Part shown: piece by piece, positions 19,710 to 28,546 of the stretch
Layout: each line of letters begins with the position of its first letter
How positions within the stretch are numbered: the stretch's first letter is position 1
Source: Deltaproteobacteria bacterium
GTDB taxonomy: Bacteria > Desulfobacterota > Binatia > HRBIN30 > CADEER01
Assembly (NCBI GenBank): GCA_029262455.1
Contig: JAJCZJ010000052.1
Span: 1-64,000 of the forward strand
Direction: 5' to 3'
DNA length: 64,000 nucleotides
Position numbers and translations under genes: made by a program
Notes under the pieces: generated by a model
What the model saw: the letters and a program-made list of their open reading frames with translations, nothing else
Databases searched by the model: none
Told to the model about the DNA's origin: nothing

Positions 19710-20209
19710 GCGGACCGCGCCAACCTCCGGTGGTCATTGGGTGGACCGAGTACGTCGATTTTCCGGACTGGGGAGTCAAGAACGTGCGCGCCAAAATCGA
19801 TACAGGCGCTCGTTCGAGCGCCCTCCACGTCGAGAACATCGAGCTACTCGGCAACGGCCAAGTCGCGTTCGACCTCATCCGCAACCGCGAATCCAAAAAG
19901 GCGCATCGGCGGGTCAAGGCACGCCTGAGCCGTACCGGGAGAGTTCGTTCGAGCACCGGCCATGCGACCAAGCGCCTGTTCGTCAAAACCACGCTTCGAC
20001 TTGGCCCGGTCGAGAGACAGGTCGAGATCAGTCTCAGCGACCGCGGCTCAATGATTCATCGCATGCTGATTGGCCGCACGGCCCTCGTCGGCCCTTTCTT
20101 GATCGACGTCGACAAGCGGCTGGCTCTCGGACGACCAAAGCCGCGAAAGAAAATAGCCCGGCCAAAGGTCAGCCGTGCGAAGCCCTCCCGTAGGATTTCT
20201 AGAGAGTGA
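19706..20209 (+). CDS. Retropepsin-like zinc protease (RimB-type) partner of RimK
   Basis: A 167-residue protein of the 'ATP-dependent zinc protease' family (PF05618). The aspartyl-type site is AKIDTGARSSALHVE and the second conserved block is MIHRMLIGRTAL. The last ~30 residues are very basic. The start codon overlaps the ligase gene's stop. In other bacteria this protease is encoded next to RimK and is thought to process or reverse its products, which supports the ligase call. Family known, substrate here inferred. Confidence 0.85.
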   Translation: MSGPRQPPVVIGWTEYVDFPDWGVKNVRAKIDTGARSSALHVENIELLGNGQVAFDLIRNRESKKAHRRVKARLSRTGRVRSSTGHATKRLFVKTTLRLGPVERQVEISLSDRGSMIHRMLIGRTALVGPFLIDVDKRLALGRPKPRKKIARPKVSRAKPSRRISRE

Positions 20210-20269
20210 GGCCCCTTTCAAACCGTCCTTTTGCAGCCCCCTTCGATTGCTGGCACCATCGCTCCGCGC

Positions 20270-21544
20270 ATGCGGAGATCTGAGACAGACCGTCACTTGA
20301 CAGCGATCCTCGTCCTCGCGCTCAGCTCCGTCTTCTGCGGTTGCCTGGGCAGCGAGACGAACGACTCCGCTGCTCCCGAACGCATCATCTTCATTGTCAT
20401 TGACATGCTCCGCGCGGATCGCGTCGGATGTTACGGCAGTCCTACCGCTACCCCCGTCCTCGACAGTCTTGCCGACGGCGGCTTCATGCATCCACACGTA
20501 GTCTCCGCCTATCACCAAACCACCATGTCGATGGCCGCACTCTTCACCGGCCAGACTCCCAGCATCGAAGGCCCCGGACCAAGGCGCGCCCTCCCCTGGA
20601 ACAGCAGGACGTGGTGCGGAATGCGCCGTTTCGCCGTGGACGGTGACGAAAGTTGCGTCCCGCAACAGCTGACGACGGTCGCCGAAACCATGTCCGCAAG
20701 GGGATACTGGACCGCCGGTATCGTATCCAATCCACTAATCTTCGACCCGCTCGGCTACAGCCAAGGTTTCCAACAGTGGCGCGAGGTCGGGACCGTGACC
20801 GGCGCAAGAGCCAACCTGGCGCAAGTTCGTACCCGCGACGCGGGTAAAGTACTCGAGGCGGTTGCCTCGGTCCTCGACGAGCGACCAAGTGATCGCTTCT
20901 TTCTCTATGTGCATTTCATGGACGTCCACGATTACGGATACTACGGCCTACGGTACGATAAGCTTGTCGCCAGAACCGACGCGGCAATTGGAAAGCTCCT
21001 GGCCGACATCGACGGTCGGGGACTCCTTGAAGGAGCGACCATCGTGGTGACTTCTGACCACGGCGAACGCCTGGGCGAAAAGCACGCGCTGCCCGGTCGT
21101 CCGACCCACCAGGGAAGTCCCTCGTTCGAGCCCTTGTTGCGCGTCCCGCTGATCGTTTCTCCGTCCCCCGAAGTGCCGGTCGAACCCATCTTCCGAGGGC
21201 AGAACACTCGGTTTCTACTCGAACGAATCGCCGGGCAAGACACCGCACCCCCCGAGCTGCTACACCCCCAGGAAAGTTTTCTGAGCGAGATCGGTTTCCG
21301 CACCTACCGCCGCTACCCTTTCAAGGCGATGTGGAAACGCGGCCACAGCAAGTTGTGGCTCTTCCACCTCGGCACTGACCCGGGCGAAGTGCGCGACGTA
21401 GCCGCGCAACGGCCCGCACTCGTCAAGCGAATCAGGCACCGCATGCAAGTGTTGACGGGTAAGCTGCGATCCAAGAAGAAAGTCGCAGCAGGGCTAAGCG
21501 AGACCGACAAAGCAAGGCTGCGTGCCCTCGGCTATCTCAACTAA
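20270..21544 (+). CDS. Sulfatase/alkaline-phosphatase-fold lipoprotein with Thr nucleophile
   Basis: A 424-residue exported protein. The ATG at 20270 gives a lipoprotein leader ending VFCGC; a TTG at 20231 would add 13 residues. The domain starts RIIFIVIDMLRADRVGCYG. The nucleophile region is SAYHQTTMSMAALFTG, with T84 or T85 in place of the Cys of true sulfatases. Metal-site text TSDHGERLGEKH follows. The protein ends ARLRALGYLN, like the protein at 3490-5595. It is probably the last gene of the MscS-CorA-RimK run (60 bases after the protease stop), but its link to those functions is unclear. Confidence 0.8.
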   Translation: MRRSETDRHLTAILVLALSSVFCGCLGSETNDSAAPERIIFIVIDMLRADRVGCYGSPTATPVLDSLADGGFMHPHVVSAYHQTTMSMAALFTGQTPSIEGPGPRRALPWNSRTWCGMRRFAVDGDESCVPQQLTTVAETMSARGYWTAGIVSNPLIFDPLGYSQGFQQWREVGTVTGARANLAQVRTRDAGKVLEAVASVLDERPSDRFFLYVHFMDVHDYGYYGLRYDKLVARTDAAIGKLLADIDGRGLLEGATIVVTSDHGERLGEKHALPGRPTHQGSPSFEPLLRVPLIVSPSPEVPVEPIFRGQNTRFLLERIAGQDTAPPELLHPQESFLSEIGFRTYRRYPFKAMWKRGHSKLWLFHLGTDPGEVRDVAAQRPALVKRIRHRMQVLTGKLRSKKKVAAGLSETDKARLRALGYLN

Positions 21545-21682
21545 TGCGAGCGAGGGATCCGTTCCTCTCGAGAAATCAATCGCGAAACTCGCATCAAAAG
21601 TTCGCGCCACGCCGTGCAACTTGCGTATTGTATCGACCGCTAGGCGTCGATATCTTGCGCCATCAATCGAGTTGAGGGCGCA

Positions 21683-24583
21683 ATGCAAGTGACGGGCGAA
21701 CACAAGAAGTGGGTAAGAGCAGCCTTTGTGGCTGCGGCAATCGTTCGAAGCGTCGTGCCCGCGGCGAATGCGATCAACCTTCCGAGCGGATTCGTCGACG
21801 AAGTCATCGTCAACGGCATCGACTCGCCCGCCGGCTTCAAGTTCGCACCGGATGGCCGGATCTTTTTCAGCGAACGAGTCAACGGCGCGCTTCGGACGGC
21901 CACCTACGCAAGTGGAACCGACACCTGGAATGTCGAACCGTTGGACTACGCCACATTCGACATTCCGAACGACGGCAGCGGGACTCCCGATGCCCACCGC
22001 TCTTCCGGCTTGCGCGACTTTGCCTTCGACCCAGACTTCGCGACCAACGGATTCGTCTACGTCTTCTACATGAAGCACAACCCGCGCCACAATCGGGTCG
22101 TGCGGATCACACAGGATCCGAGCGATTCACGCGTGGCTCTTGCAGGAGAGACCCTGCTGATCGAGCTTCCCTTCAACTCCACCTCGTCGAGCGGCAGCCA
22201 CAACGGCGGCGCTATCGATGTCGGCAACGACGACTTCCTGTACATCGCCACCGGCGACGGCTGGAATGGTGGCGACGGCGTACAGTCTTTGGCGACCTAC
22301 ACGGGAAAGATCCTTCGCATCGATCTCGACGGCTCGATCCCTGCCGACAATCCGTTCTTCAACACCGCCACAGGACCGCTGCGCGCCATCTATGCGCTCG
22401 GGCTGCGCAATCCATACTCGATGACGTTCAATCCAGCCTCGGGCGCTCTGTACATCAATGAAGCCAACGGATCGAACAAGACCACAGTTCTGCAGGTCGC
22501 AGCCGCGGCAAACTACGGCCATCAAGGCTACGGTGGTATCGGTGTATCGACCGGCGACTGGCACAATACTTCGATCGACGGGAGCGCCAGTGACAAGCTC
22601 GTGACTGGCGGTGCGTGGTATTCCGGCGCAACCGGAACTCTCCCCGCCGAGTATTCAGGGCGCCTTTTTGTGTGCCACTGGGGGAGCAACAGCAGCTCCG
22701 TCGGTGTGATCAACACCGTCGCCTCCGAAACTGATCTAACCACCGAACGCTTCGCCGACAACGTGGACAAGCCGGTCAACCTAGGCATCGGACCGGACGG
22801 CGATATCTACTACATGGACACGACCTACGACACGACAGCAGGGGCGATTCACCGGATTCGATTCACCGGGCAGGCGTCGGCCGCCACGCCGCAGATTTCT
22901 CCGGCCGCAGGAACATACTTCCCCTCGGTCAACGTATCGCTTTCAACCACAACCCCCGGCGCATCGATCCACTTCACCGAGGACGGCTCGGACCCAACAA
23001 CTGCAAGCACGCTGTACGCAGCACCCTTCAATCTCTCTACTTCTACCACGGTCCGGGCGCGAGCCTATGCCACGGGACTCGACCCCAGCGGAATCGCAAG
23101 CTCCGACTACATCATTTGCGCCGATGCGAGCTGCAATCTTCCTCCGGTCGCCAACGCCGGAGCCGATCGCACCGTCGTCATCGACGAGCAGGCATTTATC
23201 AGCGGCTCGGCCTCGTTCGACCCCGACACCGACGAACTCTTATTGTCCGATTCGTGGCAGCAAAGTGCTGGCGCGACCGTAACCCTACTCAACGATGACG
23301 AAACAGTCGCCTACTTCACGCCCGCCATGCCAGGGTGCTACACCTTCGAATACGAGATCGCCGATGAGCTCTCAGCAGATCAGGACTCTGTCGATATCCT
23401 CGCGGTCCCTTGCCTGGACGATGTCCCTGTCGACCTGATTGCGGAGTGGCGCTTCGACACTGGCGCCGGAGACATCGCCCTCGAAACCGCCAGCGGAAGT
23501 CATCACGGTTCGCGCGACGGCGCCGACTGGGTTGCGGGGCGGACCACCGATGCCGGGTCGGCACTAGACTTTGACGGGATCGACGACGCGCTGGATCTCG
23601 GCGTCTTCGACATTGACAGTGGGGAACTTACCCTGAGTGCCTGGGTTCGGATCGACGACTTCGACCAAATGGACGGCCGCATCATCACCAAGGCCGATGG
23701 AGTTCAAGCCAACGACCACCTTTGGATGCTCAGCACCTTGGCCTCTGGGGGCAACCACGTACTCCGCTTCCGGGTGCGGACCGCAGGCAGCACAACGACC
23801 CTGATTGCCACCGGGGATTCTCTTTCAACCGGCGTCTGGACCCACGTAGCCGCCACTTATGACGGCTCGACGATGCGAATTTGGCAGGACGGGGTCGACG
23901 TCGGGCAAACGGCGAAGAGCGGGATGATCGATACCGATCCAACCGTCCTAGTCGCAGTCGGAAACCAACCGGCGCGCGACCGGCCCTTCGATGGAATCAT
24001 CGACGATGTCCGGATTTTCTCACGCGCGCTGGCGGTAAATGAAGTAGCACGCCTAGCAGCCTACTACCGGCCCTTCGATATCGACGGCAGCGGCAATGTA
24101 GACGCGGCGGACCTCTCTGCATTCTTGGTAGCGCCGGAAGATCTCAACGGAGACGGAGAAGTCGACAACGAGGATGAGACTTGCTTGAGCACATTTCTCC
24201 AGCACAGCTGCGGTACTCCTGCGGCGACGCCAACCGCCACAGCCACTGCGACCGCCACTCCAACATCCACCGACACCGCAACCCAAAGTGCGACCAATAC
24301 GCCGACGGCCACCCCGACGGCCGAACCAATCTGTGGCAACGGAATCGCCGAAAGCGGAGAAGCCTGCGACGCTGGAGCCGACAACGCCACCGGCAACTCC
24401 TGCTGCGCCGTCGATTGCCAGTTCAAGGCAGACGGCACCGCAAGCTGTGATGGCAATTCATGCACGCGAACCGATACCTGCACTGTCGGCGTGTGCAGCG
24501 CCGGCCAATGCGCAGACGGCGAGGCGTGTACTACTTGCGGCGGGACCTGCGCTGACAATGGAACATCATGCGACTGCGAGTAG
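21683..24583 (+). CDS. Secreted PQQ-type sugar dehydrogenase with LamG, dockerin-like and Cys-rich tail
   Basis: A 966-residue exported multidomain protein with a signal peptide ending PAANA. Residues 30-395 are a soluble glucose/sorbosone dehydrogenase-like beta-propeller (FAPDGRIFFSERVNG, GSHNGGAIDVGNDDFLYIATGDG, YALGLRNPYSMTFNP). Then come a CHB_HEX_C-like domain (~400-470), a PKD/cadherin-like domain (~483-575), a LamG-type lectin domain (~590-790), a dockerin-like EF-hand pair (DIDGSGNVDAADLS and DLNGDGEVDNEDE, ~797-840), a Thr/Pro/Ala linker and a Cys-rich segment (CGNGIAESGEACDAG). It should oxidise sugars while bound to a carbohydrate surface. It is monocistronic and convergent with the SulP gene (8 bases between stops). 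Confidence 0.9.
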   Translation: MQVTGEHKKWVRAAFVAAAIVRSVVPAANAINLPSGFVDEVIVNGIDSPAGFKFAPDGRIFFSERVNGALRTATYASGTDTWNVEPLDYATFDIPNDGSGTPDAHRSSGLRDFAFDPDFATNGFVYVFYMKHNPRHNRVVRITQDPSDSRVALAGETLLIELPFNSTSSSGSHNGGAIDVGNDDFLYIATGDGWNGGDGVQSLATYTGKILRIDLDGSIPADNPFFNTATGPLRAIYALGLRNPYSMTFNPASGALYINEANGSNKTTVLQVAAAANYGHQGYGGIGVSTGDWHNTSIDGSASDKLVTGGAWYSGATGTLPAEYSGRLFVCHWGSNSSSVGVINTVASETDLTTERFADNVDKPVNLGIGPDGDIYYMDTTYDTTAGAIHRIRFTGQASAATPQISPAAGTYFPSVNVSLSTTTPGASIHFTEDGSDPTTASTLYAAPFNLSTSTTVRARAYATGLDPSGIASSDYIICADASCNLPPVANAGADRTVVIDEQAFISGSASFDPDTDELLLSDSWQQSAGATVTLLNDDETVAYFTPAMPGCYTFEYEIADELSADQDSVDILAVPCLDDVPVDLIAEWRFDTGAGDIALETASGSHHGSRDGADWVAGRTTDAGSALDFDGIDDALDLGVFDIDSGELTLSAWVRIDDFDQMDGRIITKADGVQANDHLWMLSTLASGGNHVLRFRVRTAGSTTTLIATGDSLSTGVWTHVAATYDGSTMRIWQDGVDVGQTAKSGMIDTDPTVLVAVGNQPARDRPFDGIIDDVRIFSRALAVNEVARLAAYYRPFDIDGSGNVDAADLSAFLVAPEDLNGDGEVDNEDETCLSTFLQHSCGTPAATPTATATATATPTSTDTATQSATNTPTATPTAEPICGNGIAESGEACDAGADNATGNSCCAVDCQFKADGTASCDGNSCTRTDTCTVGVCSAGQCADGEACTTCGGTCADNGTSCDCE

Positions 24584-24591
24584 GCAGCGCC

Positions 24592-26658
24592 CTAGTCCGC
24601 TCGGCGCTCAAATAAGTAGTTGATGGCCTCAGCCTCTTCGCTGTGGAGTAGTCCGTGCACTGCCTCCTGCGTTTCGGCACAGAGGATCGATTCGCGCAAC
24701 TCCGGCGCCCCGATAAAGAGGCGTGCGAAGGCGCCCAGTACAGCGAGGTGATGAGAGGCTTCGGCTTCTGGTGTCGCCAGAAGAACCACACAGCGGACCG
24801 GTTCGCCATCAATAGCACCAAAATCCCACCCGGTCTTCGACACGGCCATCACGCCACTCAGGGGAAACCGCTCCTCGAGCGTACCATGTGGGATCATCAA
24901 CCCCTGGCCAATACAGGTCGAACTTTCCTGTTCACGAGCGACCGCTGACGCGATGACCGTCGAAACCCGGGCGTCGACCGACGTCACCGCGATCAACAAG
25001 TGCGACATGATCTCGATGGCGTTCCACTTGTCGCGAAACGATGGCTCGATCAGGATGCACGCCGGTGTCAAGAAATCGAGTAAATGCTCGTCGAGCGCAG
25101 GCGATTCGTCGGTCTCCGTCGGCGGCGAATCCAAGGCATTCTTTGCGTGGTAACGACGGTGCAGGGTATTCCATTGCACGCGAACAGGCGCTCGCGATTT
25201 GATTCGATCGCGTTCCCATCTTTCCAGCAGATCGAGCACCGCGTGGTCGATGTATTCGAGATCTTCGACGTGCAAGTGCACTTCGCGGTCTGGTGGCATA
25301 TTCTCTAGAGCCGCAGCCAAGCGCGGAATGCGCAGAAACGACGCCGCGCCTCGCAGGTGCAAGTGGACGCGCCCCCCTTCCCCGTCGTCGACAACCTCCG
25401 TTTCGAGACGGTGAAAGCTCTGCCCGCTCGAGTACAACAACTTGGCGGCTGCCAGCGCGATGCCGAAGACAATTCCGGTCAACAGGTTGATCAGTACAAT
25501 CGTTACAACCGTCGCACCGAAAATGATGACTTCGCTAAGCCCGTACTGGCGCAACGCGGCTAGGGGCCGGGTGCGAACCAGATTGAAACCGATGAAAACC
25601 AGCAGCGCAGCCAGACTCGCGGTCGGAACGATTTCGAGGGCTCGCGGCGCGACCAGCATCGAGAACAAGATCATTCCACCCAGGAGCAAGACCGAAGCAC
25701 GCGAGGTGGCCCCGGCCCGCACATTCGCCGTACTGCGAGTAATGACGCCAGTCGTCGGAAGAGCACCCAGCAAACCACAGATCGTATTGCCAACGCCTTG
25801 GGCGAAGAGCTCGCGATCGTAGTCTGTGCGCTGCCCATCGTGCATGCCGTCCACAGCCGTCGCACACAGCAACGTCTCCGCACTGGCGACGAAGGTGAGT
25901 GCGACAGCCGTACCGAGGATGGCTGGACTCAGGAGCAGCGCAAAGTCCGCCCCGCCAGGAGGCGCCAGCGCTGCCAGCAAGGATTCCGGCATCGACACAT
26001 AGCGGACCGGGAGATCACCGATCCAGGCAACAAACGTCGCAGTCCCCACCGCCGCCAGCGGTGCTGGAACGTAGGACAATGGACCACGCTTGATCAGATT
26101 GAAAACGACCAGCACCACCAATGTAAGAACGCCAAGCTGAGCTGCCAGGACGTGACTCGAACCATCGGCCCCCCTCAACCCCTTGATGATCGCTTCAGGA
26201 ATCGTAACCAGATTCTCCAGGCCGCTCGACTTGGGGTTGTCATCGACCATCACATGGAACTGAGCGGATAAGATCAGCACCCCGATACCGGCCAACATCC
26301 CGTTGATCACGGCCGGCGAGACGGCCCGAAAGATTTGCCCCAATCGCAACAGCCCCGCTGCCGCCTGCAGGATCCCCATGACGACCACAATCACCGCGAG
26401 CCCCGCAGCGCCGTAGTCGGTCACGGCGTCCAGCACCATCACCGCGAGGCCGGCCGATGGCCCACTCACTTGCAGCGGACTTCCTGCCAGCGAACCGACG
26501 ATCAGGCCACCAACAATCGCCGTCACCATTCCACTGGCCGGCGGCATACCCGATGCGATCGCAATCCCCATCGACAGAGGTAAGCTAATTAGGAACACTA
26601 CCACCGCCGGAGCTAAGTTCTCGCGGATAGGTCGAATGATATCGTTTGCTTGGTTCAC
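24592..26658 (-). CDS. SulP anion transporter fused to STAS and PTS EIIA-like domains
   Basis: A 688-residue protein. Residues 1-420 hold the SulP transporter (AVVVFLISLPLSMGIAIASGMPPASGMV, about ten or more membrane segments; sulfate/bicarbonate family). Residues ~430-500 are a STAS domain (VHLHLRGAASFLRIPRL, LEYIDHAVLDLLERW). Residues ~530-685 are a fructose/nitrogen-type EIIA domain, with the phosphorylatable His in GQGLMIPHGT (H591). The EIIA tail suggests transport is controlled by a phosphotransfer chain or by a metabolite signal. No other PTS gene is in the window. Confidence 0.92.
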   Translation of the reverse strand: MNQANDIIRPIRENLAPAVVVFLISLPLSMGIAIASGMPPASGMVTAIVGGLIVGSLAGSPLQVSGPSAGLAVMVLDAVTDYGAAGLAVIVVVMGILQAAAGLLRLGQIFRAVSPAVINGMLAGIGVLILSAQFHVMVDDNPKSSGLENLVTIPEAIIKGLRGADGSSHVLAAQLGVLTLVVLVVFNLIKRGPLSYVPAPLAAVGTATFVAWIGDLPVRYVSMPESLLAALAPPGGADFALLLSPAILGTAVALTFVASAETLLCATAVDGMHDGQRTDYDRELFAQGVGNTICGLLGALPTTGVITRSTANVRAGATSRASVLLLGGMILFSMLVAPRALEIVPTASLAALLVFIGFNLVRTRPLAALRQYGLSEVIIFGATVVTIVLINLLTGIVFGIALAAAKLLYSSGQSFHRLETEVVDDGEGGRVHLHLRGAASFLRIPRLAAALENMPPDREVHLHVEDLEYIDHAVLDLLERWERDRIKSRAPVRVQWNTLHRRYHAKNALDSPPTETDESPALDEHLLDFLTPACILIEPSFRDKWNAIEIMSHLLIAVTSVDARVSTVIASAVAREQESSTCIGQGLMIPHGTLEERFPLSGVMAVSKTGWDFGAIDGEPVRCVVLLATPEAEASHHLAVLGAFARLFIGAPELRESILCAETQEAVHGLLHSEEAEAINYLFERRAD

Positions 26659-26873
26659 AGAGTCCAGTTAGCGGAAGTTTCGGGGCGACGCGAGTCAATC
26701 GAGCGGGACGAAGGCTCGCGCTGGCAAAGTCAGCGCCGCTCTAACCAACCACAAAGGCGAGGCAGGAACCTCGTGACTACGCACATTATCGTCAACGGGC
26801 ACTGGCGTTGTTCTCGGATCTGTCATCAGCGCAAACTCGGAGACCTCTGGATCATCGCGCGCTGCACGGTTCG
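26659..26873. other. Intergenic region
   Basis: About 215 bases between two leftward genes. It should contain the SulP promoter and the end of the deiodinase operon. I find no gene, repeat or clear terminator. Confidence 0.3.
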
Positions 26874-27929
26874 TCACTCGGTCCGCGGCAGTCGGACCTT
26901 CATCGCCAACATCAGACTGAAATCGGCGCCGCGCTCGACTCCGCTCAGATTATTGACTCCAAAGAGCTGAAAGGTCAGACCTCGGCGTGGAGTGAAGTTC
27001 AAACCGAGACCAAGCTCCAGAACCTCTCCTTCCAGGAGGCTGGCGCCGCTTCCACGAATCGGGCTGGTGTAGAAGGCCTGATGCAAGAATGTCGTCCAAC
27101 GTTCGGTGAGGGCAAGCTCCAATGCGAGGGCCTGCGAAAACATCGGCTTCAGAGATATCGCACCCGCCGCCGGTTTGATCGGGCCAATCGGGTACACAAG
27201 GTTGGCGTTCGCATAGACGAACAGCCGCGAAAACAGCTGCTCCTGCAGCGCCACACCAATCCCGAAGTCCGGTTTGCCACTGCCAACAGCCTGGTGTCGG
27301 TTGCCGCTCGGGAGCTTCAAGCCAAAACGAAGCGAGGTGGTCGGCCACTTCTCCTCTAGCGGCACTTCGAGCTTGCCTGAAAACCATAGATCGCCGAGCT
27401 CGAAACCGACCTGCCCGGCGCGTAATAAATCGGTGTCCCCGCGCCGCACCCTGAACTCTCCGAAACTGTTGTCGGGGTAAAGACTTCGCTCGACGTTACG
27501 CAATCCTACGAGCGACTCAACCCCATCGATGAAGCCATCGAGAAATCCACCGTATCGAGTCAGAAAGGGCAGATGGATTCCGACCTCGACGCGGTCGAGG
27601 ATTCCATACCGCAGACCGAAGACCGTTCGATTGGTTTCGAACTTCAACCTCGATTCGATGCGACCGGTCGAGGTCCCGATCACATCGCTTTCGGTCGTTT
27701 CGAAGTCGAGCTGCCACTCCCCAATCGATACGACGCGCGCGCCTTCAAACGGTAGCTGAAGGAAGATCAGCTGGATCGGATGAAAGTTTCGTGTCGGCGC
27801 AGGCCCAGCGAACCGGTAGCCTGGGTCCTCAGCCAGACCATCGAGAGCCAACACCGAAGTCGTTTGCGACAGCAGAATAAGCGCCGCAACGTAGTGCGAC
27901 CAACCAGCTGCCTTCGTCGGGATGCTCAC
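26874..27929 (-). CDS. DUF3187-type outer-membrane beta-barrel
   Basis: A 351-residue exported protein with a signal peptide (ALILLSQTTSVLA). The mature part opens FAGPAPTRNFHPIQLIFLQLP, typical of DUF3187 proteins, and continues as repeated amphipathic strands (RLKFETNRTVFGLRYGILDRVEVGIHLPFL; LFVYANANLVYPIG; LELGLGLNFTPRRGLTFQLFG), ending in a strand with MKVRLPRTE. It probably sits in the outer membrane. It is the last gene of a three-gene chain with the deiodinase-like selenoprotein; its ATG overlaps the preceding stop (ATGA, 27929-27926). Confidence 0.85.
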   Translation of the reverse strand: MSIPTKAAGWSHYVAALILLSQTTSVLALDGLAEDPGYRFAGPAPTRNFHPIQLIFLQLPFEGARVVSIGEWQLDFETTESDVIGTSTGRIESRLKFETNRTVFGLRYGILDRVEVGIHLPFLTRYGGFLDGFIDGVESLVGLRNVERSLYPDNSFGEFRVRRGDTDLLRAGQVGFELGDLWFSGKLEVPLEEKWPTTSLRFGLKLPSGNRHQAVGSGKPDFGIGVALQEQLFSRLFVYANANLVYPIGPIKPAAGAISLKPMFSQALALELALTERWTTFLHQAFYTSPIRGSGASLLEGEVLELGLGLNFTPRRGLTFQLFGVNNLSGVERGADFSLMLAMKVRLPRTE

Positions 27930-28546
27930 GGCTCAGAACGCCCGTGCGAGGGTCCTGAGGAAACGACAGCCTCCAACGAGTGCTCCAGGCTCTCGAGGTC
28001 GAAGTCGCGGCCGAGCGCGACCGCGCGATGTGCTGCCAGAGTAATTTCCCCGTCGATGCCGAACAACAACACATCGAACCATCCTACAGGACCTGCGCTA
28101 GCCGGGACCACGCACGGAATCGAAACCTTGTGATCTTCGACATACGCGTTGGCGCGACGCATTCGATCGATCATCGTAGTCGCAGTCGCGTCGCCGGAAA
28201 AGACGAACAGGAACTGCACCTGACTGCCATACCGGCGGTCCAGGCGCTGGAACGCTTCGAGCAACGCCATCTCGCGCTCGCTCGAGCCGCCCATAGCAAG
28301 CAGCGCCACTGCCTTTTGACCGAGAAAGTCGCTGATCCGCACCGGCTCGTACAACGCCCCCGCGTTTTCCCGAGTGATCTCACGTTGACCCACTTTGAAG
28401 TCATAAAACCTGAGCGGCGTGAGCTCTAGGACATAGAAGTTGAGTGGACTGATTGAAGTCGCCGATCCTGTAGCCGCAGACAATGTGACGAACGCAGCGA
28501 TCAAGGTGCACGCATGCCTGCTTCCGCGACCACCTGAGCGCCTCAT
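27926..28546 (-). CDS. Sec-less deiodinase-like thioredoxin-fold homologue, exported
   Basis: A 206-residue protein starting at 28546, where ATGA joins it to the upstream selenoprotein stop. Residues 1-30 look like a signal peptide. It aligns with the selenoprotein next door: ELTPLRFYDF against ELLPLRVYDL, RISDFLGQKAVALL against RLSDFRGFKPVALV, and YGSQVQFLFVF against YRNEVQFLLVY. Where the neighbour has GSYT-U-PPF this one has MGGSSERE, so Ser89 falls at the Sec position and no Cys replaces it. It therefore looks like a tandem duplicate that has lost redox chemistry and may be a structural or binding partner. Confidence 0.8.
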   Translation of the reverse strand: MRRSGGRGSRHACTLIAAFVTLSAATGSATSISPLNFYVLELTPLRFYDFKVGQREITRENAGALYEPVRISDFLGQKAVALLAMGGSSEREMALLEAFQRLDRRYGSQVQFLFVFSGDATATTMIDRMRRANAYVEDHKVSIPCVVPASAGPVGWFDVLLFGIDGEITLAAHRAVALGRDFDLESLEHSLEAVVSSGPSHGRSEP

